From positions 1 through 45,614 of the forward strand of contig NZ_POUA01000014.1 in assembly GCF_003236385.1 (NCBI RefSeq): 45,614 bases of DNA. The letters run 5' to 3'. How positions within the stretch are numbered: position 1 is the first letter of the stretch; each line of letters begins with the position of its first letter. Source of the DNA: Spongiactinospora gelatinilytica (lineage in GTDB: Bacteria; Actinomycetota; Actinomycetes; Streptosporangiales; Streptosporangiaceae). The notes beneath the pieces were generated by a model. It was not told where the DNA came from. It made no database searches and saw only the letters and a program-made list of their open reading frames with translations. This document shows positions 27,257-36,782 of the stretch, piece after piece. The position numbers were made by a program, and so were the translations under genes.

Positions 27257-28489
27257 TCAGGGCACGGTCACCACCGCGCCGGTCAGCCGGGAACGTTCCG
27301 CCGCCCAGGCGACCTGGTGACTGTGCAGGCTCTCGCGGGGATCGGACAGGATCAGGCCGGGATCGTCCTGGGCGATGGCGTCCAGGAACGCCCTGACCAG
27401 CCCGCCGTCACCGCCGCCGTGGCCGTCGGCCGCCGACGGGCCGCCCTCGGCCACGTCGATCTCCTCGGTGGCCCCGGTGAGGAAGTCGGTCACCGCCAGG
27501 ACATGGCCGTCGCCCTCGATGGAGCCGCGAGTGCCGAAGATCCGGGTCTTGCGGAACGCGAGCGGGGTGAACGCGGTCATGGTGAAGGACGCGCTGGCCC
27601 CGCCCTCGAACTCGAGGTTGACCACCTGGTGGTCGACCACATCGTTGTCACAGTCGTACACGCACCTGCCGTACGGACCCTCGCGCAGCGCGCGGAGCAC
27701 ACCCTGTTCGGTGACGTCGGGCGTGAGTACGGAAAGCGGCCATGACTCACGGCGGGGGTCGCCGACGAAGGAGAGATAGGTCCGTTTCGCGGAGTAGGGA
27801 CAGGTGGTCTCGACCGCGCAGTCCAGGCAGCGGTCCGCCGCACCCGCCGGGCGGTTCTCCGGCCGGAAGTGGTGCAGGCCGCCGAAGGAGGAGGCCCGCA
27901 CCACCCTGCGCCCCACGATGTGGTGCAGCCAGTCGAGGTCGTGGCAGGACTTGGCGAGCAGCATGAACGTCGACTCGTCCGAGCGCCGCCAGTTGCCGCG
28001 TACGAAGGAGTGCGCGTGGTGCCACCAGCCGACCGGCTCCAGGTGCTGCACGCTGACGATCTCACCGATCCGGCCGGAGCCGACCAGGGCCCTGGTGGCG
28101 CGGGTGTAGGGGGTGTAGCGCAGTACGTGGCACACAGCGAAGATCACTCCGGCCCGTTCGGCCGCTGTCACGATGGTGGCGCAGTCCTCCTCGCGGACGG
28201 CCATCGGCTTTTCGAGCAGGATGTGGTACCCGAGTCCGGCCAGGCGGACGGCGGGTTCGACGTGGCCGGCGTCCTGGGTGGCGATGATCACGGCGTCGGC
28301 GAGCCGGGGGCGCTCGGCCAGGTGCCGCCAGTCGGTGAACGCCTCGGCTCCCGGGTGCTCGGCGGCGGCCTTCGCCCGCCGTACGTCGTCGGGCTCGGCC
28401 ACGGCGACGACCCTGGCGCCGTGCCGTACGGCGTGCCCTGCGTAGGTCGTTCCCCGGGAGCCCGCGCCTACCACCGCGAGTGTGATCAT
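27257..28489 (-). CDS. Gfo/Idh/MocA family oxidoreductase with Cys cluster
   Basis: A 410-residue NAD(P)-dependent dehydrogenase of the sugar/inositol type. The Rossmann fold opens TLAVVGAGSRGTTYAGHA, the family EKP motif is at residues 93-95 (HILLEKPMAV), and the C-terminal alpha/beta domain carries AKSCHDLDWLHHIVG. It has a less usual CLDCAVETTC cluster (Cys221, 224, 230), which may bind zinc. It is divergent from a ROK regulator, which probably controls it, and a role in sugar-derivative oxidation is the likely one. The substrate is not identifiable. Confidence 0.9.
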   Translation of the reverse strand: MITLAVVGAGSRGTTYAGHAVRHGARVVAVAEPDDVRRAKAAAEHPGAEAFTDWRHLAERPRLADAVIIATQDAGHVEPAVRLAGLGYHILLEKPMAVREEDCATIVTAAERAGVIFAVCHVLRYTPYTRATRALVGSGRIGEIVSVQHLEPVGWWHHAHSFVRGNWRRSDESTFMLLAKSCHDLDWLHHIVGRRVVRASSFGGLHHFRPENRPAGAADRCLDCAVETTCPYSAKRTYLSFVGDPRRESWPLSVLTPDVTEQGVLRALREGPYGRCVYDCDNDVVDHQVVNLEFEGGASASFTMTAFTPLAFRKTRIFGTRGSIEGDGHVLAVTDFLTGATEEIDVAEGGPSAADGHGGGDGGLVRAFLDAIAQDDPGLILSDPRESLHSHQVAWAAERSRLTGAVVTVP

Positions 28490-28511
28490 GGAGCATCCTC
28501 GATTATGTGAT

Positions 28512-28568
28512 GGGTTAACATATTTGCTCGGATGCTAGATTGCCGATCGGTTAGGGTTAATGTTTGCT
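28512..28568. promoter_or_regulatory. Direct repeats between the oxidoreductase and ROK genes
   Basis: GGGTTAACATATTTGCT (28512-28528) and GGGTTAATGTTTGCT (28554-28568) are near-identical, with starts 42 bp apart (four helical turns), in the 92-bp divergent gap. The second ends 13 bp before the ROK start. They are good candidate operators for the ROK protein. Confidence 0.5.
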
Positions 28569-28581
28569 GACGAGGTCAGAT

Positions 28582-29667
28582 ATGCAGAAGACTGACGTAA
28601 CCCTGGTGCGGCAGGTGAACATCCGGGCGACGCTGCGCGCCCTGCGCGCGGGCGGCGCGCCGACGCTGACCGAGCTGGCCAGGGCCACCGGCCTGTCCAG
28701 GCAGACGGTGGAAACGGTGCTCGCTGAGCTGGCCGGGCGCGGGCTGGCCCGGGAGGTACCGCCGAGCGAGGGCGGCCCCGGGCGTCCGGCCCGCCGCTTC
28801 CGGTTCCGCGCCGACGCGAGGTACGCGCTGGGGCTGGACGTGGGCGCGCACCGGGTGCTCGCGCTGATCACCGACCTGGACGGCACGGTGGTCGGCACCG
28901 AACGCGCCGCCGTCGCGGCCGACGCCCCGGCGGCCGAACGGCTCACCGCGCTCCGGGCGGTGGCCGAGGCGTGCCTGACCCGGGCGGGCATCGTCCGCAC
29001 CCGGCTGGGCGCGGTGGCGGCGGGCACGCCGGGCGTCGTCGATCGCAGCGGCCGGGTCACCGTCGCCGGAGCGCTGCCCGGGTGGAGCGGCCTCGACCTG
29101 GCCGGTGTGACCGGCGGGTGGTTCGGCCGGCCTGGGTTCGTCGGCAACGACGCCAACCTCGCCGCCGTCGCCGAACACTGGCGTGGGGCGGCCCGGCACG
29201 CGGGCGACGTGGTCTACATCCTGGCCGGTCATCGCCTCGGTTCGGGAATCCTCATCGGGGGGCGTCCCCACCTCGGGCGTACCGGCGCGGCGGCCGAGAT
29301 CGGCACCCTGCGCCTGCTGGGCTGGGAAGACGCCCCCGCCGAACTCACCGGCGAGGCGACCGCCGACCAGATCTTCGCCGCCGCCGCCCAGGGCGACCCC
29401 ACCGCCCTCAAGGCCATCGACCGCTACGCCCACCGCGTCGCCCAGGGTGCCTCCGCCCTGATCCTGACCATCGACCCCGAACTCGTCGTCCTAGGCGGCG
29501 GCTTCTCCCACGCCGGCGACCTTCTCCTCACTCCCCTCCGAGCCCACCTCACCCCGCTCTGCCTCACTCCCCCGGAAATCACCGCCTCCACCCTCGGCGA
29601 CGAAGCAGTCGCCCTGGGCGCCACCCGCCTCGCACTCGACCACATCCACCAAGACCTCCACATCTAG
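28582..29667 (+). CDS. ROK family transcriptional regulator
   Basis: A 361-residue repressor with an N-terminal winged helix (LTELARATGLSRQTVETVLA) joined to a sugar-kinase-like ROK domain (LGLDVGAHRVLALITDLDG, GNDANLAAVAEHW, GRTGAAAEIGTLRLLGW). The zinc-binding CxCG...C motif usual in ROK proteins is absent: after AEIG the sequence continues without cysteine. The phosphate-binding DxGxT is DVGAH, so kinase activity is doubtful. ATG 28582 has GAGG six bases upstream; a TTG at 28564 is less likely. It probably regulates the divergent oxidoreductase in response to a sugar. Confidence 0.92.
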   Translation: MQKTDVTLVRQVNIRATLRALRAGGAPTLTELARATGLSRQTVETVLAELAGRGLAREVPPSEGGPGRPARRFRFRADARYALGLDVGAHRVLALITDLDGTVVGTERAAVAADAPAAERLTALRAVAEACLTRAGIVRTRLGAVAAGTPGVVDRSGRVTVAGALPGWSGLDLAGVTGGWFGRPGFVGNDANLAAVAEHWRGAARHAGDVVYILAGHRLGSGILIGGRPHLGRTGAAAEIGTLRLLGWEDAPAELTGEATADQIFAAAAQGDPTALKAIDRYAHRVAQGASALILTIDPELVVLGGGFSHAGDLLLTPLRAHLTPLCLTPPEITASTLGDEAVALGATRLALDHIHQDLHI

Positions 29668-29847
29668 ACCAATGCCCGCAAGCGAGGGCTGAGGGTGCCA
29701 GTGGCGTTACCGGGGAGGAAAGGGGTGAGGGCGCACCAGCGCTCTGGACGAAGAAGCCATGGACGAAGACCGATTCCCAGCGGCCGAGCAGCCACGCGCA
29801 GCGTCGCGATGTTGGCCGACGCGGCACGTCGCGCCGTGGGAGGCAGT

Positions 29848-30019
29848 TTGTCGTGGGATGCACTCAGCGCATCCACCCACGGGCCCGGGTGCGGTCGTGT
29901 CCGGAGCGACGAGCGATGGAGTGAGGGAGCGAGGAACGAGCGAGTGAGCGACTGAGCGAGGAGAGGAGGGCGCGGCCTTGAGGGCGCCCGGGCCCCGCGC
30001 GAGCGAAGCGAGCGCCATG
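29848..30019 (+). repeat. Dispersed GC-rich repeat, copy B
   Basis: Within the 373-bp gap after the ROK gene: TTGTCGTGGGATGCACTCA, GCGGTCGTGTCCGGAGCGAC, then GGGCGCCCGGGCCCCGCGCG and GAGCGAAGCGAGCGCCATG. Blocks and order match copy A at glnD. About 45-50 bases of GAGC/GAGT-type short repeats (29915-29970) are inserted in the middle. After the ATG only a 12-codon frame (MSTARAPVLRCG) follows, ending inside the sigma gene tail. I see no other gene in 29668-30040. Confidence 0.75.
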
Positions 30020-30040
30020 AGCACAGCGCGAGCGCCAGTA

Positions 30041-30976
30041 TTACGCTGCGGCTAGTTTGCGGAGGCGGGCCAAGGCGTCGCGTTCGATGCGGCGGGCGCG
30101 GTCGCGGCCGATGCCGTAGCGTTCGCCGACCTCGGTGAGGGTGTGCTCGCGGCCGTCGACCAGGCCGTAGCGCCAGCGCAGCATCTCGCGGGTGTTGTTC
30201 TCCAGGCCGGTCAGCCACTCTTCGAGGCGCTCGCGTTCGAGCACGTCGATGGCCTGCTGCTCGGGGTCGGCCCAGGTCTCGGCGGCGATCATGTCGCCCA
30301 GCTCGGTCTCGTCCTCGTCGCCCACGCCGAGCTGGAGGGAGACCGGGTCGGAGGCCCAGCGGCGCAGCTCGCGGACGCGTTCGATGGGCAGGTCGAGGAC
30401 CTTCGCGAGGTCGTCGTCGGTGGGCTCGGCGTCGAACTCGGCCAGCATGTCCCTGCGCACCCGCATCAGCCGGGTCATCTGCTCCCCGGCGTGGGTGGGC
30501 AGCCGCACCGGGCGGGCCTGCTCGTGGATGGCGCGGCCGACCGACTGCCGGATCCACCAGGTCGCGTAGGTGGAGAACTTGTACCCCCGCCGGTAGTCGA
30601 ACTTCTCCACTGCCCGGACCAGCCCCAGGTTGCCCTCCTGGACCAGGTCGATCAGCGGCATCCCCCGCCCGGAGTACTTCCGGGCCACCGCCACCACCAG
30701 CCGCAGGTTGGCCTGGATGAACTCGTCCTTCGCGCGCCGGCCGGAGATCGCCAGCCGTTCGAGCTCCTCGTCGGTGGCGTCACCGACGCGGGGCTCGGCC
30801 ATGGCCGCGTCGAGCAGCTGCTCCGCATACAACCCCGCCTCGATGCGCTTGGCCAGCTCGACCTCCTCCTCGGCCGTCAACAGGGGCACTCGCCCGATTT
30901 CCGCCAGGTAAGTGCCGAGCAGGTCTCTATCCGAAACCTGCTGTTCCTGTGCGCGATTCCCCGTGGGCCTTGCCAT
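30041..30976 (-). CDS. RNA polymerase sigma factor, group 2 sigma-70 (HrdD/SigB type)
   Basis: A 311-residue primary-like sigma factor. Region 1.2 is DLLGTYLAEIGRVPLLTAEE. Region 2 contains FIQANLRLVVAVARKYSGRG, DLVQEGNLGLVRAVEKFDYR and FSTYATWWIRQSVGRAI. Region 3 follows RPVRLPTHAGEQ, and region 4.2 is LTEVGERYGIGRDRARRIER. It lacks the long acidic N-terminus of the principal HrdB sigma, so it is probably an accessory HrdD/SigB-like factor recognising -35/-10 promoters similar to the vegetative ones. The 221 bp upstream hold no gene, only a small TCCTCC-GTGA-GGAGGA hairpin (31133-31148). Confidence 0.93.
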   Translation of the reverse strand: MARPTGNRAQEQQVSDRDLLGTYLAEIGRVPLLTAEEEVELAKRIEAGLYAEQLLDAAMAEPRVGDATDEELERLAISGRRAKDEFIQANLRLVVAVARKYSGRGMPLIDLVQEGNLGLVRAVEKFDYRRGYKFSTYATWWIRQSVGRAIHEQARPVRLPTHAGEQMTRLMRVRRDMLAEFDAEPTDDDLAKVLDLPIERVRELRRWASDPVSLQLGVGDEDETELGDMIAAETWADPEQQAIDVLERERLEEWLTGLENNTREMLRWRYGLVDGREHTLTEVGERYGIGRDRARRIERDALARLRKLAAA

Positions 30977-31197
30977 CCCCTGGCACCTCGTTCCCGCCGC
31001 TGCCCAAGATTGCGTCTATTTGCGTATGCGTGTTCTTGAGTGGTTAGTCCTGACTGCGCCGTCTGCTTCGACCAACGACTCGATCAGGGCAAAGATTCCC
31101 TCAATGCATACGCCCGCAGGACGGTTTTCGTTTCCTCCTCACGGAGGATGCAGGGGCACTTCACGAACTTCGCTGCGGGACTCGGGCCGGACGGGGG

Positions 31198-32349
31198 TCA
31201 CGCCACCTTGCGACCACCCCGCCAGACCTGGTGGACGAGCGGTACTCCCGGCCGGTAGGCCAGGTGGACGTAGGAGGGCGCGTCCAGGACCACCAGGTCG
31301 GCGCGCGCGCCGGGGCGCAGGACCCCGATGTCGTCGCGGCGCAGCGCGCGCGCTCCGCCGTAAGTCGCGGCCCGGACGGCCTCGAGCGGGGTCATCCGCA
31401 TCTCGCGGACGGCCAGCGCGATGCAGAACGGCATCGAGGAGGTGTAGGACGAGCCCGGGTTGCAGTCGGTGGCCAGCGCGACCGTGACGCCCGCGGCCAG
31501 CAGCCGCCGCGCGTCCGGGTACGGCGAGCGGGTGGAGAACTCCGCTCCCGGCAGCAGCGTGGCCACCACGCCGGAGGTGGCCAGCGCCGTGACGTCGTCG
31601 TCGCTCAGGTGGGTGCAGTGGTCGGCCGAGGCCGCGCCCAGCTCGCAGGCGATCTCCACTCCAGGCCCCACCCCGAACTGCGCCGCGTGGACCCGCACGC
31701 CCAGTCCGGCCGCGATCCCGGCGGAGAGGATCTCCCTGGACTGGTCGCCGTCGAACGCCCCCCGCTCGCAGAAGACGTCGATCCACCTGGCCAGCGGCGC
31801 GCAGGCGGCCAGCATCGGCCCGGCCACCTGCCGGACGTAGTCGTCGGTGCTCACCCCGGCGGGCACCACGTGCGCGCCCAGGAAGGTGGTCTCCTCGGTG
31901 AACGCGCCGGCGATCTCCAGTGACCGGCGTTCGTCCTCCTCGGTCAGGCCGTACCCGCTCTTGATCTCCACGGTCGTGGTGCCCTGGGCGAGCATCTCGG
32001 TGACCAGCGCGGCCGTGCGCGCGGCCAGCACCGAGTCGGCCGCCTCCCTGGTCGCGGCGACGGTCGTGCGGATGCCGCCCGCGCGGTACTGCTCGCCGGA
32101 CATCCGCGCGACGAACTCCGCCGTACGGTCGCCCGCGAACACCAGGTGGGCGTGGCTGTCCACGAACCCGGGGAGCACGCAGCGCCCGCCGACGTCCACC
32201 CGCCGGTCGGCCTGCGGCGCGCTCGCGGCGGGCCCCACCCAGGCCACGGTCTCGTCTTCGACGACGAGCGCCGCCGAGGCGATCTCCTCCCCGCCCGTCT
32301 GGTCGCCGGTGTAGAGGAGCCCGATCTCATCGAACAGAATTGATGCCAC
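31198..32349 (-). CDS. hutI: Imidazolonepropionase
   Basis: A 383-residue metal-dependent amidohydrolase that opens 4-imidazolone-5-propionate to N-formimino-L-glutamate in histidine catabolism. Motifs: metal site [44 protein letters not shown] and [11 protein letters not shown]. Length and architecture are normal for the family. The start is GTG 32349 with AAAGGG about ten bases upstream. It lies 52 bp after hutF in the same minus-strand operon, with a TGTTAACA palindrome in the gap. Confidence 0.95.
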   Translation of the reverse strand: MASILFDEIGLLYTGDQTGGEEIASAALVVEDETVAWVGPAASAPQADRRVDVGGRCVLPGFVDSHAHLVFAGDRTAEFVARMSGEQYRAGGIRTTVAATREAADSVLAARTAALVTEMLAQGTTTVEIKSGYGLTEEDERRSLEIAGAFTEETTFLGAHVVPAGVSTDDYVRQVAGPMLAACAPLARWIDVFCERGAFDGDQSREILSAGIAAGLGVRVHAAQFGVGPGVEIACELGAASADHCTHLSDDDVTALATSGVVATLLPGAEFSTRSPYPDARRLLAAGVTVALATDCNPGSSYTSSMPFCIALAVREMRMTPLEAVRAATYGGARALRRDDIGVLRPGARADLVVLDAPSYVHLAYRPGVPLVHQVWRGGRKVA

Positions 32350-32401
32350 TTAAATGCCCTTTGTTAACATCGGCCGGCCGCATGGGAATTGCGCCCGGCG
32401 C

Positions 32402-33736
32402 TCAAATCGAATTGATCGCGGCGGACAGGAGCGGTCCGATCTCGCCGAGCGCGTGCCGTCCTTCGGAGACGACGCGCCGGCCGCCGGACACCACCGAATG
32501 CACATCGGCCGCGGTGGCGGCGAACACGACGGACTCGGCGGCGGTGGCCGGGCTCGCGCCCGCGGTACGGACCGAGTCGAGCCGGACGGACACCAGGTCG
32601 GCCCAGGCCCCGGGCAGCAGCGTGCCCGCGTCGGGGAAGCCGAGGGACGCCTGGCCCGCGGAGGTGGCGGCGGTCAGCAGTTCGGCGGCGGTCCAGTGGC
32701 CCCGCCGCTCGGTGGCCAGCCGTTCGTCCAGTTCCACCGCGCGGGCCTCCTCGAACATGTCGATCATCGCGTGGCTGTCGGTGCCGAGCGTGATCGGCGA
32801 GCCGGCGTCGTGCGCCGCGCGGGCCTTGCCCACGCCGTCGGCCAGGTCGCGTTCGGTGGTGGGGCACATGCACACGTGCGTGCCCGACTGGCCGAGCAGG
32901 GCCAGATCGACATCGGACAGGTGCGTGGCGTGTACGGCGCTGGAGCGGGGGCCGAGTACGCCGTGCTCGTGCAGCACCTGCATCGGGCTGGCCGCGTACA
33001 TCTCCACGCAGGCGGCGTTCTCCGCACGCTGCTCGGAGACGTGTACGTGCAGCGGCACGGCGTGGTGGTGGGAGTATTCGGCCACGATCGGCATCTGCTC
33101 GGGCGGCACCGCGCGCACCGAGTGGACGGCCGCGCCCACCACGACATCATCAGCCCCCGCGTAGTCGCCGGCCAGCCGTTCGGCGCGTACCGCCCAGCGC
33201 TCGGCGTCGCCGTCGCCGAACCGCACCTGCGGTCCGGCCAGCGGCTTCCCGACGCCGCCTGCGAGGTAGCAGGTGTCCAGCAGGGCGATCCGCAGCCCGG
33301 CCTCGCGCGCCGCGCTGACCAGCGCGTGCCCCATCGCGTTGGGGTCGTCGTACGGCGTGCCGCCCGGCTGGTGGTGCAGGTAGTGGAACTCGCCGACGCA
33401 GGTGACGCCCGCCAGGACCATCTCGGCGTAGACGGCCTTGGCGAGGGTGTAGTAGGAGTCGGGGTCGAGCGATCCGGCGAAGCCGTACATCTGCTCGCGC
33501 CAGGTCCAGAAGCTGCCCTTCTCCGCCTGCGTCGAGCCGCGCAGCGCCCGGTGGAAGGCGTGCGAGTGGGCGTTCGCGAAGCCGGGCAGTGTCAGCCCGG
33601 CCAGCCGTACGGCTCCCGCCGGCGGCTCGCCCACCCCGGGCACCACCTCGGCGATCCGCTGCCCGTCCACCCGGACCAGCACCCCCTGGACCACCTCGCC
33701 CGGAGGCAGCCAGGCGAGCTCACACCAGTAGTTCAT
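32402..33736 (-). CDS. hutF: Formimidoylglutamate deiminase
   Basis: A 444-residue amidohydrolase that converts N-formimino-L-glutamate to N-formyl-L-glutamate and ammonia. The metal site begins TLPGFANAHSHAFHRALRG; QMYGFAGSLDP, YLHHQPGG, VHVSEQ and LGTDSHAMIDMFEEAR follow as in HutF. ATG 33736 has AAGGAGC upstream and overlaps the end of the M20 hydrolase gene by 17 bp. Its presence means this organism uses the two-step route through N-formylglutamate, which needs a deformylase (HutG), and none of that family is visible here. Confidence 0.94.
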   Translation of the reverse strand: MNYWCELAWLPPGEVVQGVLVRVDGQRIAEVVPGVGEPPAGAVRLAGLTLPGFANAHSHAFHRALRGSTQAEKGSFWTWREQMYGFAGSLDPDSYYTLAKAVYAEMVLAGVTCVGEFHYLHHQPGGTPYDDPNAMGHALVSAAREAGLRIALLDTCYLAGGVGKPLAGPQVRFGDGDAERWAVRAERLAGDYAGADDVVVGAAVHSVRAVPPEQMPIVAEYSHHHAVPLHVHVSEQRAENAACVEMYAASPMQVLHEHGVLGPRSSAVHATHLSDVDLALLGQSGTHVCMCPTTERDLADGVGKARAAHDAGSPITLGTDSHAMIDMFEEARAVELDERLATERRGHWTAAELLTAATSAGQASLGFPDAGTLLPGAWADLVSVRLDSVRTAGASPATAAESVVFAATAADVHSVVSGGRRVVSEGRHALGEIGPLLSAAINSI

Positions 33737-34898
33737 CGGCAAGCTCCTTGATGGCGTCGGCGAGCGCGGCGACACCAGCGTGGCAGTCGGCAGGCTCCGC
33801 ATGTTCCTCCGGGGAATGGGAGATTCCCGTTGGGTTACGGACGAACACCATCGCGGTGGGCACGCCCGCCGCGGCGAGGATCCCCGCGTCGTGGCCCGCG
33901 CCCGTGCCGATCAGCGGTGCGCCGCCGAGGGCGGCGGCCAGGCGGGCGGCCAGCGCCGGGTCGAACTCCACCCGCGGGCTCCAGGACTCGCAGCCCACCC
34001 GCGCGCCCGCGCCGACCTCGGCGACCAGATCACGTACCGCGTGTTCGTCCTCGCCCCTGACGTCCAGCCAGGCGGTGACGTGCCCGGGGATCGCGTTGGC
34101 GCTGCCCGGCGAGACCCGGACCTTGCCCACGGTGGCGACCACCCCGCGCCGCTCGGCGGCCGTCCTGGCCGAAAGGACCGCCTCGGCGAACGGGATCATC
34201 GGGTCGTCCCGGTCGGCCAGCCGCGTGGTGCCCGCGTGGTCGGCCCGGCCGGCGAAGTCCAGCCGCCAGCGGCCGTGCGGCCAGATGGAGGTGGCCACGC
34301 CGATGGGCGCGTCCATGTCGACCAGGGCCCGGCCCTGTTCGACGTGCAGTTCCACGAAGGCCCCGATGTGGCGGCGCGTCTCGGGGTCGGCGCCGAGCGC
34401 GGCCGGGTCGCGGCCCGCCCGGCGCAGTACGTCGGCCATGGTGTCGCCGTCATCGTCGGTCAGCCCGCGCGCCCGGTCCGGCTCGACCACGCCGGTGAGC
34501 AGCCGCGACCCCATGCACGGGACGCCGAACCTGGCGCCCTCCTCGTCGGTGAAGCATGCCACCCCGAGCGGTACGCCGGGCCGCACCCCCTGCTCCCTCA
34601 GCAGGTCGATCGCCGCGAACGCGGACACGACCCCGAGCGGCCCGTCATAGGCGCCGCCCTGCCGTACCGAGTCCAGGTGGCTCCCGGTCACCACCCCCGG
34701 CCGCGCCTCCGGGTCACCCCACCACGCCCACAGATTCCCGTTGCGGTCCTCCCGCAGGTCGAGGCCGCGCCGCCCGGCCTCCTGCCGGAACCACTCGCGC
34801 AGTTCGAGATCGGCCGCCGACCAGGCGTCCCGCAGGTAACCTCCCCGCGCGTCCCGTCCCACATCGGCCACCGCCACCCACATACCGTCGAACTCCAT
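33720..34898 (-). CDS. M20-family amidohydrolase (allantoate amidohydrolase/N-carbamoylase type)
   Basis: A 392-residue binuclear metallo-amidohydrolase of the AllC/HyuC family. Metal ligands lie in TGSHLDSVRQGGAYDGPLGV, FTDEEGARFGV, FVELHVEQGRAL and the late ISHSPEEHA; GAGHDAGILA is also typical. Relatives cleave N-carbamoyl or ureido groups of amino acids. It is the first gene of an operon with hutF and hutI and overlaps hutF, so it may act as the missing N-formylglutamate hydrolase. That is inference. ATG 34898 follows GAGGGG at seven bases. Confidence 0.9.
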   Translation of the reverse strand: MEFDGMWVAVADVGRDARGGYLRDAWSAADLELREWFRQEAGRRGLDLREDRNGNLWAWWGDPEARPGVVTGSHLDSVRQGGAYDGPLGVVSAFAAIDLLREQGVRPGVPLGVACFTDEEGARFGVPCMGSRLLTGVVEPDRARGLTDDDGDTMADVLRRAGRDPAALGADPETRRHIGAFVELHVEQGRALVDMDAPIGVATSIWPHGRWRLDFAGRADHAGTTRLADRDDPMIPFAEAVLSARTAAERRGVVATVGKVRVSPGSANAIPGHVTAWLDVRGEDEHAVRDLVAEVGAGARVGCESWSPRVEFDPALAARLAAALGGAPLIGTGAGHDAGILAAAGVPTAMVFVRNPTGISHSPEEHAEPADCHAGVAALADAIKELADELLV

Positions 34899-35105
34899 CG
34901 CCGATCCCCTCAATCGCCTCGCGGCGGTGTCCCGATCATGCGCCCAAGGGTAGACCGCGCCCATCTGAGAGGACAGAACACCCCATGAGGTACATCACAT
35001 CCGTAGAGCGGACCTTCACCCCAAACCGGAAACCGGACTCTCCCTTCCCCTGCGGCGGGCGCGTCATGCCTCGCCGGGCGGGCGCGTGTTCGTAGGGTCG
35101 GAAGG

Positions 35106-36743
35106 GTGAGTGACACGGACGGGCAGCTCAGGCTGCCGGCCGCCTTCGCCTGGTCGCCGAAGGGGTGGCCGTCGGAACGGGCCTTCGCCGAACCGGGGGC
35201 GGCGGAGGTCTGGTGTTACACCGACAAGTTCGCCTACCTTCCCGGCGAAACGGTCCGGTTCCACCTCAGCGCGAGCGTCCCGTCCTTCGACCTGGAGGTG
35301 GTCAGGGACGGCCTCGCGCCACAGGTGGTGTGGGCACGCCGAAGACTCACCGCGGGGCGCTTCGAGGCGCCGGCCGACGCCTACGCCGCGGGCTGCGGCT
35401 GGCCCGCCGGGGCGGAACTGGAGATCCCCGCCGACTGGCGCAGCGGCTTCTACATCGTCACCGTCCGGGCGACCACTCCGGGCGGTGAGCTGTGGGAACG
35501 CGAGCACTTCTTCGTGGTCAAGGCCCCGCCGCAGCGGCGGGCGCGGGCCGTGCTGGTGCTGACCACCGGCACGATGCTGGCCTACAACGACTGGGGCGGG
35601 GCCAACCACTACCGGGGCCTCGGCGACGACCCTCGGCACGACGCCGGATCGCCGCTCGCCTCCACCCTGCGGCCGATCGCCCGCGGCATGATCCGCAAGC
35701 CGCCCGGCGCGCCCCGGGAGGCCGCCACCGGATCACTGCCGATGTACGGCGCGCCGCGCTACCCCTCCTATGAGTGGGCGCGGCTGACCGGCTACAGCCG
35801 TCACCACGCCGACGCGTTCTGGGCCACCTACGAGCGGCACTTCGCGCTGTGGGCCGAGCGCAACGGCTACGAACTCGACTACCTCACCCAGCACGACCTG
35901 CACTTCGACCCCGCCGCCCTGGACGGATACGCCTGCGCGGTGATCGTCGGCCATGACGAGTACTGGTCCTGGCGGATGCGCGACACCGTCGACGCGTTCG
36001 TGGACGCCGGGGGCGGGCTGGCCAGGTTCGCCGGGAACTACCAGTGGCAGGTACGGCTCAGCGACGACGGCAACACCCAGTACTGCTACCGCCTGCCCTC
36101 CGCCGACCCCGCCGCCCGGGAGACGCCGCACCTGGCCACGACCGTGTGGGAGGCCAGGTCGGTCGGCAGGCCCGGCGCGACGACGATGGGGCTCAACGGC
36201 CTCGGCGGGATCTACAACCGGTACGGAGTGGCGGCCCCCCGCTCCTCCGGCGGCTTCACCGTCTACCGGCCGGGGCACTGGGCCATGGCGGGCACCGACC
36301 TGTACTACGGCGACCTGCTCGGCGGCCCGCCGTCGTTCCTGGCGGCTTTCGAGCTGGACTCGGTGGAGTACACCTTCCGGCGCGGGCTGCCGTACCCGAC
36401 GTTCGAGGACGGCGCGCCGGAGACGTTGGAGATCCTGGCCCTCGCGCCCGCCGTGCGCGGGGAGGAGGACCGCTTCGGCGGGCGGGTGCCGATCGGCGGG
36501 CCCGAGGAGGAGGTCTACAACTACAACGCCGACCTCGGCGACGACCTGCCCGCGTACGTCCACGAGGGCGAGATGCGCGGCGCCGGGATGATCGCCGCGT
36601 TCACCCGCGGCGCGGGCGAGGTCTTCAACGGCGGGTCCACCGAGTGGCCGCACGTGCTGGGCCTCGGCGACCCGTTCGCCGAACGCATCGCGCACAACGT
36701 GCTGCGCCGGTTCGGTGCGACAGGGCCGGGAAAGGGGCTCTGA
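35106..36743 (+). CDS. N,N-dimethylformamidase large-subunit-like protein
   Basis: A 545-residue soluble protein resembling the C-terminal part of the dimethylformamidase beta subunit, an iron-dependent formamide hydrolase. An N-terminal beta-sandwich (WCYTDKFAYLPGETVRFHLS) leads to a glutamine-amidotransferase-like core with AYNDWGGANHYRG (about 159-171), the conserved GHDEYWSW (282-289), and STEWPHVLG near the end. No small-subunit gene is adjacent. It is divergent from the hut M20 hydrolase and followed by an APC permease. The true substrate is unknown, but a formamide-type bond fits its hut setting. GTG 35106 has AGGG eight bases upstream. Confidence 0.8.
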   Translation: MSDTDGQLRLPAAFAWSPKGWPSERAFAEPGAAEVWCYTDKFAYLPGETVRFHLSASVPSFDLEVVRDGLAPQVVWARRRLTAGRFEAPADAYAAGCGWPAGAELEIPADWRSGFYIVTVRATTPGGELWEREHFFVVKAPPQRRARAVLVLTTGTMLAYNDWGGANHYRGLGDDPRHDAGSPLASTLRPIARGMIRKPPGAPREAATGSLPMYGAPRYPSYEWARLTGYSRHHADAFWATYERHFALWAERNGYELDYLTQHDLHFDPAALDGYACAVIVGHDEYWSWRMRDTVDAFVDAGGGLARFAGNYQWQVRLSDDGNTQYCYRLPSADPAARETPHLATTVWEARSVGRPGATTMGLNGLGGIYNRYGVAAPRSSGGFTVYRPGHWAMAGTDLYYGDLLGGPPSFLAAFELDSVEYTFRRGLPYPTFEDGAPETLEILALAPAVRGEEDRFGGRVPIGGPEEEVYNYNADLGDDLPAYVHEGEMRGAGMIAAFTRGAGEVFNGGSTEWPHVLGLGDPFAERIAHNVLRRFGATGPGKGL

Positions 36744-36782
36744 CCTGCGGGTACTGTACCTAGCACAGGGAGGAGCGAACAG

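Noticed and set aside
29664-30557. A 297-codon minus-strand frame across the dispersed repeat and sigma gene
   Set aside because: It is a shifted reading of the sigma factor gene joined to repeat DNA; no protein-like character.
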